A stretch of DNA of 22,747 nt from an uncultured Roseburia sp. (GTDB lineage Bacteria > Bacillota > Clostridia > Lachnospirales > Lachnospiraceae): positions 1 through 22,747 of the forward strand of contig CANODN010000005.1 in assembly GCA_947564765.1 (NCBI GenBank), in the 5' to 3' direction. The notes below the pieces were generated by a model. That model worked only from the letters and a program-made list of their open reading frames with translations. It ran no database searches and was not told the DNA's origin. The position numbers were made by a program, and so were the translations under genes. Below are positions 1-7,545 of the stretch, piece by piece. Positions within the stretch are counted from its first letter, which is position 1; every line of letters starts with the position of its first letter.

Positions 1-514
1 TTCCGTATACAGAGCCGGGACGGGTTCCCATTCCGGAAAAAGTATCATCCATAATGACGGAAGAATAATCATCCGCGTCAATTTTGACAAGCTGCTTTGC
101 CATTAATATCGTATGTGTATTAAATTGCGTCGTTCTGGAAATTCGGTTGATTTCGGATTTGAGCTGATGGATCTCATCCTGCAGGGCGCCTCTGTCAGAT
201 TGGGTATTCGTATCGTTGGTGGCCTGCGTAGACAGCTCATTCATCCGCTGCAAGATATCATGGACTTCGTTTAATGCACCGTCTGCCGTTTGAAGCAGGG
301 AAATACCGTCCTGTATATTGCGGGAGGCTTTGTTTAAGCCACGGATCTGCCGCCGCATTTTCTCGGAAATGCTAAGCCCTGCCGCATCATCTGCAGAACG
401 GTTGATTTTGTAACCGGTGGATAATTTCTCCATGGATTTCTTTTTGTCTTCGAAAACAATGCCTAACTGGCGGTTTGCGTTGTCGGCACTTGCGTTGTGG
501 TTGATAATCTGCAT
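1..514 (-). CDS. Flagellin, N-terminal part (gene cut by the window edge)
   Basis: Reading the minus strand from ATG at 514 gives 171 open codons running off the window. The N-terminus has the flagellin D0/D1 pattern: INHNASADNANRQLG, then KSMEKLSTGYKINRSADDAA, GLSISEKMRRQIRGL, QDGISLLQTADGALNEVHD and LQRMNELSTQATND. These helices form the filament core and carry the export information; flagellin (fliC/hag family) is secreted by the flagellar type III apparatus and polymerises outside the cell. After about residue 135 the sequence (TQFNTHTILMAKQLVK onwards) departs from the common continuation, so the central domain may be unusual, but only its start is visible. The ribosome binding site is weak (GAGGT, 6 bases before ATG). 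The start lies 38 bases from the 3' end of the upstream tRNA gene on the same strand, leaving little room for a separate promoter. The presence of the C-terminal D0 domain cannot be judged. Confidence 0.93.
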   Translation of the reverse strand, partial: MQIINHNASADNANRQLGIVFEDKKKSMEKLSTGYKINRSADDAAGLSISEKMRRQIRGLNKASRNIQDGISLLQTADGALNEVHDILQRMNELSTQATNDTNTQSDRGALQDEIHQLKSEINRISRTTQFNTHTILMAKQLVKIDADDYSSVIMDDTFSGMGTRPGSVYG

Positions 515-552
515 AAATGACCTCATAGATATATTTCGATAATTTTCTGCAG

Positions 553-625
553 TGGAGCATACGGGATTCGAACCCGTGGCCTCAACAATGCGAATGTTGC
601 GCGCTCCCAACTGCGCCAATGCCCC
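553..625 (-). tRNA. tRNA-Ala (anticodon CGC)
   Basis: The minus strand folds into a full 73-base cloverleaf. The acceptor stem GGGGCAT/ATGCTCC contains a G3:U70 wobble pair, the alanine identity element. The D stem is GCGC/GCGC. The anticodon stem CAACA/TGTTG encloses loop TTCGCAT, so the anticodon is CGC, reading GCG. A 5-base variable loop and T arm ACGGG-TTCGAAT-CCCGT follow. The discriminator base is A and CCA is not encoded, so it must be added enzymatically. It lies immediately upstream of the flagellin gene on the same strand. Confidence 0.96.
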
Positions 626-642
626 AAATAGTCTGTCAGAAA

Positions 643-671
643 ATTATATCATAGATGAATGAAAAAGTCAC
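643..671 (-). promoter_or_regulatory. Promoter of the tRNA-Ala gene (and possibly flagellin)
   Basis: On the minus strand, GTGACT (-35, 666-671) is followed after exactly 17 bases by a perfect TATAAT (-10, 643-648). The expected transcription start near 636 lies about 10 bases before the mature tRNA 5' end. No terminator is visible between the tRNA and flagellin, so the transcript could continue into the flagellin gene. Confidence 0.75.
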
Positions 672-724
672 GTGTTATAAGGGCAAAAAATTATGCCCAA
701 AATTATGTCTGCAGTTTTATCTTG

Positions 725-738
725 TGAAATGGTTTCCG
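725..738 (+). promoter_or_regulatory. Possible cre/LacI-family operator
   Basis: TGAAATGGTTTCCG contains the perfect inverted repeat GAAA-tgg-TTTC and resembles the CcpA/LacI-type operator pattern TGNAANCGNTNNC, with mismatches at the central CG. It lies about 55-70 bases upstream of the predicted galactokinase transcription start. A second, weaker repeat (GGGCA/TGCCC, 681-698) is nearby. Carbon-source control is plausible but only inferred. Confidence 0.28.
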
Positions 739-778
739 GGAAAATTAAAGTTTTCAGGTTTTAAATTAAACGGATTCA

Positions 779-787
779 TGTTATACT
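779..787 (+). promoter_or_regulatory. Extended -10 promoter of the galactokinase gene
   Basis: TGtTATACT is an extended -10 element (TG one base before TATACT at 782-787). No clear -35 hexamer is visible 16-18 bases upstream, as is common for extended -10 promoters. The predicted start of transcription (about 793-795) lies after the upstream ATG at 791, which argues that translation begins further down, at 842. Confidence 0.55.
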
Positions 788-841
788 GAATTGAATATAC
801 AATACAAAAACGGGGTTGTTGAAAACGAAAGGAGAATGGCT

Positions 842-2086
842 ATGTCAGGTATGCCGGCAAAAGAGATTTTAGAACGTGTTTATGGGGAAAGCGAGAAGAG
901 CGGAGCAAGATTTTTACATCTGTCAGAACGATTTGCGGAGAATTTCGGGCAAGCAGAAGTGGAATTCTTTACGTCTCCGGGAAGAACAGAGATGATCGGA
1001 AATCATACGGATCACAACGGAGGCAAGATCGTAGCGGCGAGCATCAGTTTGGATACGATTGGCGCAGCGGCAGCAAACGGTACAGGTATGATACGCGTCC
1101 GCAGTGAAGGATATGATTTGATTGAGATAGAGATTGCGGCAGCATCTTCTGTAGAGAAGAAATCCGGAACAAGAGCGTTGATTGCAGGTATGGTAGAGGC
1201 AATCGGCAAATTTGGATATAAAATAGAGGGCTTTGATGCATATGTAACAACGGAGGTGATCGCAGCGGCAGGCGTAAGCTCATCCGCATCCTTTGAAATG
1301 TTGTTTTGTGCAATTGTAAATGCACTGTTTAACGACAATCAGATGCCTCTGGGAGACTGTGCAAGAATCGGACAGTATGCAGAGAATAACTTCTGGATGA
1401 AATCCTCCGGTCTTATGGATCAGATGGCGTGTGCGGCAGGCGGTGCAATTCTTTTGGATTTTAAAGAGGATATTAAATGTGAGAAGATCGAGGCGTCCTT
1501 TGACGCATTGGGTTACAACATGGTAATTGTCAATACCGGAAAAGGACACGGAGACTTAAGCGATGAGTATTCTGCGGTTCCGGGAGAAATGTATCAGGTT
1601 GCAGGAGCTCTTGGGGTAAAACGGCTTTGCGAAAGCTCCATGGAAGAGTTTTTGGCGAAAATTCCGGAAATCGAAAAAACATTAAACAATGACAGAGCAA
1701 TTATGCGGGCGCTGCATTTTTATGAGGAAAACAGAAGAGTAGAAGAGGCTGCCAAAGCGCTTGCCGACGGAGACGGCAAAACGGTTCTTAGTCTTTTGAC
1801 AGAGTCTGGTAATTCCTCCTGGAAATGGCTGCAGAACTGTATGTCAAAATCCAATGAAAGAGATCAGAAAGTAGCGTTGACGCTGGCATTGACCGAGCTG
1901 TATTTAGGCAAGATCAAAGACGGATGCTGCAGAGTGCATGGCGGCGGATTTGCCGGTGTCATCCTTGCAGTAATTCCAAAGGATAAGACAGAGGATTATG
2001 TAGATTATATTGCTGCATTTGTAGGAGAAGAGAATGTATATCCGATGCAGATTCGCCAGACAGGTGCGGTAAGCCTGGGCAAATAA
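842..2086 (+). CDS. galK: Galactokinase-family GHMP sugar kinase
   Basis: A 414-residue cytoplasmic kinase of the GHMP superfamily; galactokinases phosphorylate galactose at C1 with ATP, the first Leloir step. The three family motifs are present in order: SPGRTEMIGNHTDHNGG near residues 45-61 (galactokinase signature), AAGVSSSASFE near 142-152 (ATP phosphate loop), and HGGGFAGVIL near the C-terminus. The catalytic aspartate is probably D193 in GLMDQMA, and R48 is also kept. In the signature, the usual GEHTDYN reads GNHTDHN, so the sugar-contacting Glu is Asn and Tyr is His; similar variants occur in other clostridial proteins annotated as galactokinase, but the exact substrate is inferred. 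Start chosen at 842 because GGAG (831-834) is correctly spaced for it. In-frame ATGs at 791 and 836 are too early or too close. No galT or galE adjoins it. Confidence 0.88.
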   Translation: MSGMPAKEILERVYGESEKSGARFLHLSERFAENFGQAEVEFFTSPGRTEMIGNHTDHNGGKIVAASISLDTIGAAAANGTGMIRVRSEGYDLIEIEIAAASSVEKKSGTRALIAGMVEAIGKFGYKIEGFDAYVTTEVIAAAGVSSSASFEMLFCAIVNALFNDNQMPLGDCARIGQYAENNFWMKSSGLMDQMACAAGGAILLDFKEDIKCEKIEASFDALGYNMVIVNTGKGHGDLSDEYSAVPGEMYQVAGALGVKRLCESSMEEFLAKIPEIEKTLNNDRAIMRALHFYEENRRVEEAAKALADGDGKTVLSLLTESGNSSWKWLQNCMSKSNERDQKVALTLALTELYLGKIKDGCCRVHGGGFAGVILAVIPKDKTEDYVDYIAAFVGEENVYPMQIRQTGAVSLGK

Positions 2087-2158
2087 GTATTTCAGCAGTT
2101 TTTGGACAGAAGATTTAGAGAAAGGCCGCTGAAAGGATGAGCTGCATTATTCTAAAAA

Positions 2159-2192
2159 GAAAAGGCATGTGCTGTTTGCATATGCCTTTTTA
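2159..2192. terminator. Bidirectional intrinsic terminator
   Basis: AAAGGCAT (2161-2168) pairs with ATGCCTTT (2182-2189) around a 13-base loop. A T-rich run follows on the plus strand, and the mirrored A-rich flank gives T-runs on the minus strand. It sits between the convergent galactokinase and histidine kinase genes and can serve both. Confidence 0.8.
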
Positions 2193-2218
2193 TCTTATGG
2201 GAAGGACAGAACAAGATA

Positions 2219-3502
2219 TCAGCTCTGGGAAAGCAGAATAAAAAACCGGCTCCCGCCGCCCGGCGTATCCGTTACAAGGATTTTTCCGCCGTGGGCGTCA
2301 ATAATTTCTTTTGCAATGCTAAGCCCCAGTCCGAAGTGGCTTTTTCCAGAGCGTGATTTGTCCGCCCGGTAAAAGCGGTCAAAAATATGAGCTTTGTCTT
2401 CCGCGGCAATACCTATGCCGTTATCTTCCGTCATAATCCAGAAGAGAGAATTGCTGCAGGATAAAGAAAGTTTTACATATCCGCCGGAGGTTCCGTAGCT
2501 TAGGGCGTTGGAAATGAAAATACCAAGCACCTGCTGGATGCGTTCGCCATCACAGACACAGTTTGGAATGGATTCTTCCGGCAGTTGAATCTGAAGACTC
2601 ATGTGATGCTCTTTTGCCAGAGGTTCAAAGGATTCAAAGGTATTGAGGAGAAGCGTATCTAATTCTGTGGGCTGCCTGTTCAGGTTAAATCGGCCGGTAT
2701 CGGTGCGGTTTAACAGCAAAAGGTCGTCTGCTAAGGTGGATAACCGAAGGGATTCTTCTTCTGCAATTCGGAAAAAATGTTCTTTCTGTTCTCCTTCCGC
2801 GGATTTGGCGGCGGAAATAGCGGAGGCGATTACGGCAATTGGAGTCCGCAGCTCATGAGAGGCGGCGGCAATGAATGCAGTCTGTTTTTTTCGGGCCTCT
2901 ATAATCGGTGTAATTAATTTTCCCGTAAAATACCAGGAAAAAAGCAGCAGAATAAAAATGCCGATGATATTCAGCGCCAGAAAACGAAGGCGCTGTCTGT
3001 TTAGCTGTTCCACAAGAGGCTGTCTGGAAGAGAGAATGATGCCTGTTAAAACGCCGTTGTTTTTGCGGATGTTGAAGATTGAGGCATGATAGCTTTCTGT
3101 TTTGTCCACGGAAAAAGAAAATTCCTGATGCGCCGCCAGATAACTGGAACCGTTGGCCAGTTCCGGAAAGGTTTCATTGGCGTATTGTCTTGTCTTTTCA
3201 ATCAGGGAAAGTTCCTTTTCGGAAAGGACAATCCGGTTGTGGGAAAGGGGGATATCGTTATCGTAAAAGGCCAGAATAAAATCCTGGTCTGCCGATGTTT
3301 TGGAGAGATATTCCCAGCTGATGTCGGTTTGCTGCTCCAAATTGGAAATCAGCGAGCCGGCTTTTGCGGAAAAGGTCAGAAAATGGTTCTGGGAAAGTTC
3401 TTTTTCGGACATATACAGATAGCTTATGGACATAATGATTAATATAGCGCCGGCAATTCCGGTAAAGAGAAATGTCAGGCGTCTGTGGAGTTTTTTATAC
3501 AT
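2219..3502 (-). CDS. Sensor histidine kinase (two-component system)
   Basis: A 427-residue membrane kinase. A transmembrane helix (about residues 10-31) is followed by an extracellular sensor region of about 140 residues and a second helix (about 172-192). The cytoplasmic part holds the H-box FIAAASHELRTPIAVI with phosphorylated H216, the N-box (SNALSYG, N332), the G1 box DNGIGI (about 360-365), the F-box FDRFYR and the G2 box GLGLSIAK (about 391-398), so all ATP-binding parts are intact. A normal HAMP domain is short or absent, since the second helix is followed within about 20 residues by the H-box. It overlaps the 3' end of the response regulator gene by 8 bases, indicating translational coupling, and would phosphorylate that regulator. 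The signal is unknown; the divergent transporter operon suggests a nutrient or cell-envelope cue (inference). Confidence 0.95.
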   Translation of the reverse strand: MYKKLHRRLTFLFTGIAGAILIIMSISYLYMSEKELSQNHFLTFSAKAGSLISNLEQQTDISWEYLSKTSADQDFILAFYDNDIPLSHNRIVLSEKELSLIEKTRQYANETFPELANGSSYLAAHQEFSFSVDKTESYHASIFNIRKNNGVLTGIILSSRQPLVEQLNRQRLRFLALNIIGIFILLLFSWYFTGKLITPIIEARKKQTAFIAAASHELRTPIAVIASAISAAKSAEGEQKEHFFRIAEEESLRLSTLADDLLLLNRTDTGRFNLNRQPTELDTLLLNTFESFEPLAKEHHMSLQIQLPEESIPNCVCDGERIQQVLGIFISNALSYGTSGGYVKLSLSCSNSLFWIMTEDNGIGIAAEDKAHIFDRFYRADKSRSGKSHFGLGLSIAKEIIDAHGGKILVTDTPGGGSRFFILLSQS

Positions 3503-4178
3503 GGGAAGTATCCTCCAGATGATAGCCGATTCCCCGGACCGTGCGGATAGAAACCCTCTTGCTGACGGATTTTAAACGTCGCCGGATGAAATGCATATAG
3601 TTGTCCAGATTGCCCTCTTCCACATCGGAATCCAGTCCCCAGACTTTGGATAGCAGCGTATTTCTGGGTATGGTCTGGGTGGGATTGCTTAAAAATATTT
3701 TAAGCAGGGAGCCTTCTTTTTTGGATAATGTACAGTTCCCGGCAGAGCCGGAAAGCAGGCTGGATGCAGGATCGTATGTGATATCGCCGAAGGAGAGGGT
3801 TTCTTTTGCCTGATATTGTCTCGGTCTGCGGCAGATGCTGCGGATGCGGGCAAGCAGTTCTTCAAAGGCAAAGGGTTTCACCAGATAGTCGTCGGCGCCG
3901 GAATCCAGGCCTGTAATTTTATCCTGCAGTTCGCCCAGGGCAGTCAGCAGAATGACAGGCGTTTCATTGCCCGAGCCGCGTAGTTTTTTCAATAGGGTAA
4001 CGCCGTCAATCAAAGGGAGCATCCGGTCTAACAAGATCAGATCGTGAATGTTTTCTTCCATATAATAAAGTGCATCTTCGCCGTTGTCACAGGTGTCTAC
4101 GGTAAAGCCTTCTTTATCAAGCTGAAAAGAGAGGGTTTCTAAAAGGTTTTTGTCATCTTCCACAAGCAGTATCCGCAT
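3495..4178 (-). CDS. OmpR/PhoB-family response regulator
   Basis: A 227-residue DNA-binding regulator. The receiver domain (about 1-115) has the acidic pair E7/D8-D9 in MRILLVEDD, phosphoacceptor D51 in LILLDRMLPL, T79 and K101 in the KPF motif. The C-terminal winged helix (about 128-223) ends with the family pattern NLDNYMHFIRRRLK and IRTVRGIGYHLE. Start chosen at 4178, where AGGAGG is 4 bases upstream; a longer in-frame reading from 4250 adds 24 residues before the canonical N-terminus and is rejected. The gene comes first in the minus-strand pair with the histidine kinase and is divergent from the transporter operon starting at 4437. It probably autoregulates and controls that operon through the intervening 258 bases. 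Confidence 0.95.
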   Translation of the reverse strand: MRILLVEDDKNLLETLSFQLDKEGFTVDTCDNGEDALYYMEENIHDLILLDRMLPLIDGVTLLKKLRGSGNETPVILLTALGELQDKITGLDSGADDYLVKPFAFEELLARIRSICRRPRQYQAKETLSFGDITYDPASSLLSGSAGNCTLSKKEGSLLKIFLSNPTQTIPRNTLLSKVWGLDSDVEEGNLDNYMHFIRRRLKSVSKRVSIRTVRGIGYHLEDTSHV

Positions 4179-4235
4179 AGAGCCTCCTGAAAATTTGAGA
4201 TTGGAAATATAATGGGATGCCCGGAGGGGATAAAA

Positions 4236-4263
4236 ATAGTATATCCTCAAAAGGGCTTTTCAA
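4236..4263 (-). promoter_or_regulatory. Candidate promoter of the two-component system
   Basis: On the minus strand, TTGAAA (4258-4263) is followed after 16 bases by TACTAT (4236-4241). An overlapping TATACT (4238-4243) gives a better -10 but only a 14-base spacer. The element lies about 60 bases upstream of the regulator start codon. Confidence 0.45.
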
Positions 4264-4289
4264 TAATATCACGTTAAGCTTTAATGAAT

Positions 4290-4354
4290 CTCTAAAAATT
4301 TTTGATTTTGTTTTGATTATATGAAAAAAATGAATTTTATTCAATGTTTTAGAG
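4290..4354. promoter_or_regulatory. Candidate response-regulator binding region
   Basis: TTTTGATT occurs at 4300-4307 and again at 4311-4318, an 11-base direct repeat of the spacing used by OmpR/PhoB-family dimers. The pair is bracketed by an inverted repeat, CTCTAAAA (4290-4297) and TTTTAGAG (4347-4354). It lies between the divergent regulator and lipoprotein genes, so it could control both. I found no convincing sigma-A promoter for the plus-strand operon here; an activator-dependent promoter with a poor -35 would fit. Binding itself is inference. Confidence 0.42.
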
Positions 4355-4436
4355 GTAGATTAAAGATTTGCCTGATACACTGATACGGCAATGAGCCAAA
4401 TGCAGTGGAAATCAATGAAGTATACAGGAGGTTATC

Positions 4437-6746
4437 ATGAAATTAAAAAAATGGAAACGGACAGCCGCAGCGCTGTTAGCCGGAATATTTGTAATTGCAG
4501 CCACAGGCTGCGGAGGAAATGACAAAAAGCAGACAACAGGCGAAGATGTATCTTCTACAGAAAATTCCGGAGGAGATATGGCAAAGGGAAGATACGTGGA
4601 GACGATGAAGGAGACGCCGGAGGGAGTAAGCACGATATTGAGTATGGTAAGGCTCTCCGACGGCAGCGCGGCGTTTATCAATGAGAATACCGGAAAAATG
4701 CATATATCAAAGGACAACGGAGACACCTGGGAAGAAAAGGATTTGCCGTCTCTGGAAGAAAAATGCGGTATTGAGGAAATTGATATTACAAGTACGGCCA
4801 TTGCGCCGGACGGCAGTGTTTTTTATTCTTATGTAGACTGGAATGCGGATTACAGCGCAGAAGACAATTCCGTTAAGGAGCATTATTTTTATATTGACAA
4901 GGACGGGAACAATTCTGAAATTACTTTTACAGACGAATCCGGGAGCTTTGATTTTTATCTTTCCGAGGCTGTATTTATCGGAGAAAAGGTGCTGGCGGGG
5001 GTTCTAAACGGCGGTTCGGTATACCGGATGGATCTGGAAACAAATACAGTCAGTTCCATGGGAATGCAAGATGCCGAGCAGCAGCTGGTTTTTGCAGCGG
5101 GGGATTATCTGATGTCATCGGATCAGGTGTACCAGATTTCTACCCAAAGCAGAGTAGAAGATTCTGCGCTTACGGATTTTGTCCGGGAAGAGACAAAGGG
5201 TACAATAAAAATAGCTGTCTGCTTAGACAGCGAAGAAAATACTCTGTATCTTGCGTCTGCCAGCGGATTGTACAGTCATGCAATAGGCGGCAGTACCATG
5301 GAAAAGCTTTTGGACGGCGGTCTTTGCGCACTGGGAGATCCTACGAAAAAAGCAACGACCATTCTGAAAAATGAAGACGAAAGCTTTCTGATTGCCTATG
5401 ACGACGGAGAAATTGATTTGTATACCTATGATAAAGAGGCGCCTGCTGTGCCGGCGCAGCAGATCAGTGTTTACAGTCTGGAACAGAATACAACAGTGAG
5501 CAGGGCAATCAGCATGTTCCGGAAAAGCAATCCGGATGTATATGTCAAACAGGAAATCGGACTTTCCGGGGATTACGGCATGACCAAAGAAGATGCAATC
5601 CGCAACTTAAATACACGCCTTCTGGCAGGGGAAGGACCGGATATTCTGCTGCTGGATGAATTGCCCCTGGATTCTTACATTGAAAAAAGTATCCTTGCGG
5701 ATTTAAGTGAGATGACAGAAGAAATGGAGAAAAACGGCGGTTATTTTTCGAATATTTTAAAAGCATACCAGAACGAAAACGGATTGTATGCAGTTCCTGT
5801 CCGTTTCCGGATTCCGGTATTAATCGGAGAAAAAGAAAAGGTAGAAGACATAAAGGATATTGCCGGTCTGGCAGAGGCGGTAAAGAGTGCAAGAGGGGAG
5901 CATTCAGGCAGCAATACCGTTATGGGTACGTATACGGCAGAAGAGCTTATGAAACGGCTGTACGAGGTAGTTTCCACCGGGTTAAAAGACGGAGACAAAC
6001 CGGATAAAGAGGCTATTTTGGAGCTTTTGAACAAAGCAGAAGAGATTTATGCGGAAGAACAGAAAAATATAACCCCTGAATTAATGGAAATGCACAATAA
6101 TACGATTACCTGGATGGAAGAATACGGTACGCTGGAGGAATATGAAAATCTTACGATTGATTCCTCTTCGGCAATGGATTTTATGTGCGAAAATCAGTTT
6201 TTCATGGTTGGAAAATTAAGCGGTATGGATGATTTTAGAATGTTAGAGAGTATCCCGAAAAATAAAGACAGTTTTGGATATAATCTTATCAACGGAGAGA
6301 AGGGATGTGTCTTTTCGCCAAACGGCATTGCAGGAATCAATGAAAAATCAAAGGAAAAAGAACTGGCTGTTTCGTTTTTACAGGAATTGCTTGGAAAGGA
6401 TGTGCAGAAATCGGATTTATCCGACGGTTTTCCGGTAAATGCCGATGCATGGGAATCCTTTACGGAAAATCCCAGGCCGAATGAAAATCTCGGATTTACG
6501 GCAAGCACGGCATCGGAAGACGGCGGTGTGGAAGACCGTGTGACTTTTGATATTACATGGCCGTCTGAGGAAGAGATTGCTGCAATGAAAGAGAAAATCG
6601 GAACGCTGACGCAGCCTTCCTTATCCGACAGTGTGATTTTTGATGCAGTCATTGAAAGCGGCGTGAAGGTCTTGGAAGGTAGTATGACACCGGATGAGGG
6701 ATGTGATGAAATTGTACAAAAAGTGGAGCTTTATCTGGCAGAGTAA
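4437..6746 (+). CDS. Lipoprotein: N-terminal propeller-like region joined to an ABC solute-binding domain
   Basis: A 769-residue lipoprotein: basic N-terminus, hydrophobic stretch 9-22 and lipobox ATGC with C25, so it should be lipid-anchored outside the membrane. Residues about 50-335 are not typical of binding proteins. They show beta-rich repeats and an Asp-box (SKDNGDTW, 91-98) of the kind found in BNR beta-propellers, with other repeat-like pieces such as IAPDGSVFYSY and LASASGLYSH. Residues about 340-769 resemble family 1 extracellular solute-binding proteins: VSRAISMFRKSNPDVYVK, then LNTRLLAGEGPDILLLDE, a near-standard opening. Ordinary family members are about 400-450 residues, so the front half is an addition. 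A strong AGGAGG precedes the ATG. Its 3' end overlaps the first permease gene by 41 bases. The ligand is unknown, and a combined sensing and delivery role with the neighbouring kinase is inferred. Confidence 0.85.
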   Translation: MKLKKWKRTAAALLAGIFVIAATGCGGNDKKQTTGEDVSSTENSGGDMAKGRYVETMKETPEGVSTILSMVRLSDGSAAFINENTGKMHISKDNGDTWEEKDLPSLEEKCGIEEIDITSTAIAPDGSVFYSYVDWNADYSAEDNSVKEHYFYIDKDGNNSEITFTDESGSFDFYLSEAVFIGEKVLAGVLNGGSVYRMDLETNTVSSMGMQDAEQQLVFAAGDYLMSSDQVYQISTQSRVEDSALTDFVREETKGTIKIAVCLDSEENTLYLASASGLYSHAIGGSTMEKLLDGGLCALGDPTKKATTILKNEDESFLIAYDDGEIDLYTYDKEAPAVPAQQISVYSLEQNTTVSRAISMFRKSNPDVYVKQEIGLSGDYGMTKEDAIRNLNTRLLAGEGPDILLLDELPLDSYIEKSILADLSEMTEEMEKNGGYFSNILKAYQNENGLYAVPVRFRIPVLIGEKEKVEDIKDIAGLAEAVKSARGEHSGSNTVMGTYTAEELMKRLYEVVSTGLKDGDKPDKEAILELLNKAEEIYAEEQKNITPELMEMHNNTITWMEEYGTLEEYENLTIDSSSAMDFMCENQFFMVGKLSGMDDFRMLESIPKNKDSFGYNLINGEKGCVFSPNGIAGINEKSKEKELAVSFLQELLGKDVQKSDLSDGFPVNADAWESFTENPRPNENLGFTASTASEDGGVEDRVTFDITWPSEEEIAAMKEKIGTLTQPSLSDSVIFDAVIESGVKVLEGSMTPDEGCDEIVQKVELYLAE

Positions 6747-7545
6747 ATGGCTGTTTTTACTGCCCAGTATGGCCGGCGTTTTCCTGTTTGCCCTGCTCCC
6801 CTTTGGAAATATGCTGATACAGTCATTTTCAGGCGGTCTTATGAATTACAAAACGGTTCTTACCAATGAGGCGTTTCATCTTGCAGTTAAAAACACCTGC
6901 CGGTTTGTAGGCGTCGGAATTCCCCTGCTGCTGCTGCTGTCCTTTGCGGCGGCATTGGGAATTTACAAGAGCAAGTGGATGCGGTTTTTAAAGTCCGTTT
7001 ATTTACTGCCCATGGCAGTTCCCACGGCAGTTGTCGTATTGATCTGGAAGGTGTTTTTTCATAAGGCGGGAATCGCGAACCAGCTGCTTGCCGTTTTTCA
7101 GATCGAGGGGACTGACTGGATGTCTACCAATGCAGCCTTTGCGGTTCTGGTTATCAGCTATATCTGGAAAAATCTGGGCTATACGATCATTCTCTGGATT
7201 GCCGGAATGGCGGCGATTCCGGAGAGCATTACAGAGGCGGCAAAGGTTGACGGAGCAACGCAGTGGCAGAGCGTACGTTATATGATTCTGCCTCAGCTAA
7301 AGCCGGTGTTTTATACGATTACCATGCTTTCGTTTCTGAATTCTTTTAAGGTGTTCCGGGAGGCTTATCTGGTGGCAGGGGCGTATCCCCAGAAAAGTAT
7401 TTATCTGCTGCAGCATTTGTTCAACAACTGGTTTACCAATTTGGAAATTGAAAAAATGTCTTCTGCCGCTGTGCTGCTTGCCGTCTTTTTTGCACTCTGT
7501 TCATTGTCCCTTCGGAATTTGTGGGAAAAGGAGGAGGTATCCTGA
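6706..7545 (+). CDS. ABC transporter permease, MalF/UgpA (CUT1) type
   Basis: A 279-residue inner membrane protein with about six helices, of the binding-protein-dependent sugar permease family. The cytoplasmic EAA loop that docks to the ATPase is clear: EAAKVDGATQWQSVRYMILP in the second half. It should form a heterodimer with the next permease and receive substrate from the upstream lipoprotein. Start chosen at 6706, where GAGGG lies 5 bases upstream; an in-frame ATG at 6694 has no such site. The gene overlaps the lipoprotein gene by 41 bases and its stop overlaps the next start by one base (TGATG), so translation is tightly coupled. No ATPase gene is in the operon; a shared MsmX/UgpC-type ATPase encoded elsewhere would be needed, as is common for this class in Firmicutes. 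Confidence 0.92.
   Translation: MKLYKKWSFIWQSKWLFLLPSMAGVFLFALLPFGNMLIQSFSGGLMNYKTVLTNEAFHLAVKNTCRFVGVGIPLLLLLSFAAALGIYKSKWMRFLKSVYLLPMAVPTAVVVLIWKVFFHKAGIANQLLAVFQIEGTDWMSTNAAFAVLVISYIWKNLGYTIILWIAGMAAIPESITEAAKVDGATQWQSVRYMILPQLKPVFYTITMLSFLNSFKVFREAYLVAGAYPQKSIYLLQHLFNNWFTNLEIEKMSSAAVLLAVFFALCSLSLRNLWEKEEVS

Noticed and set aside
681..698. GGGCA/TGCCC inverted repeat between the tRNA and galactokinase genes
   Set aside because: Five pairs without a T-run; too weak to call as a terminator or operator by itself.
791..841. Upstream in-frame ATG at 791 for the galactokinase
   Set aside because: No ribosome binding site precedes it and the predicted transcription start falls after it; 842 has a properly placed GGAG.
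4179..4250. 24-residue N-terminal extension of the response regulator
   Set aside because: It lies before the canonical MRILLVEDD start, which has AGGAGG directly upstream.
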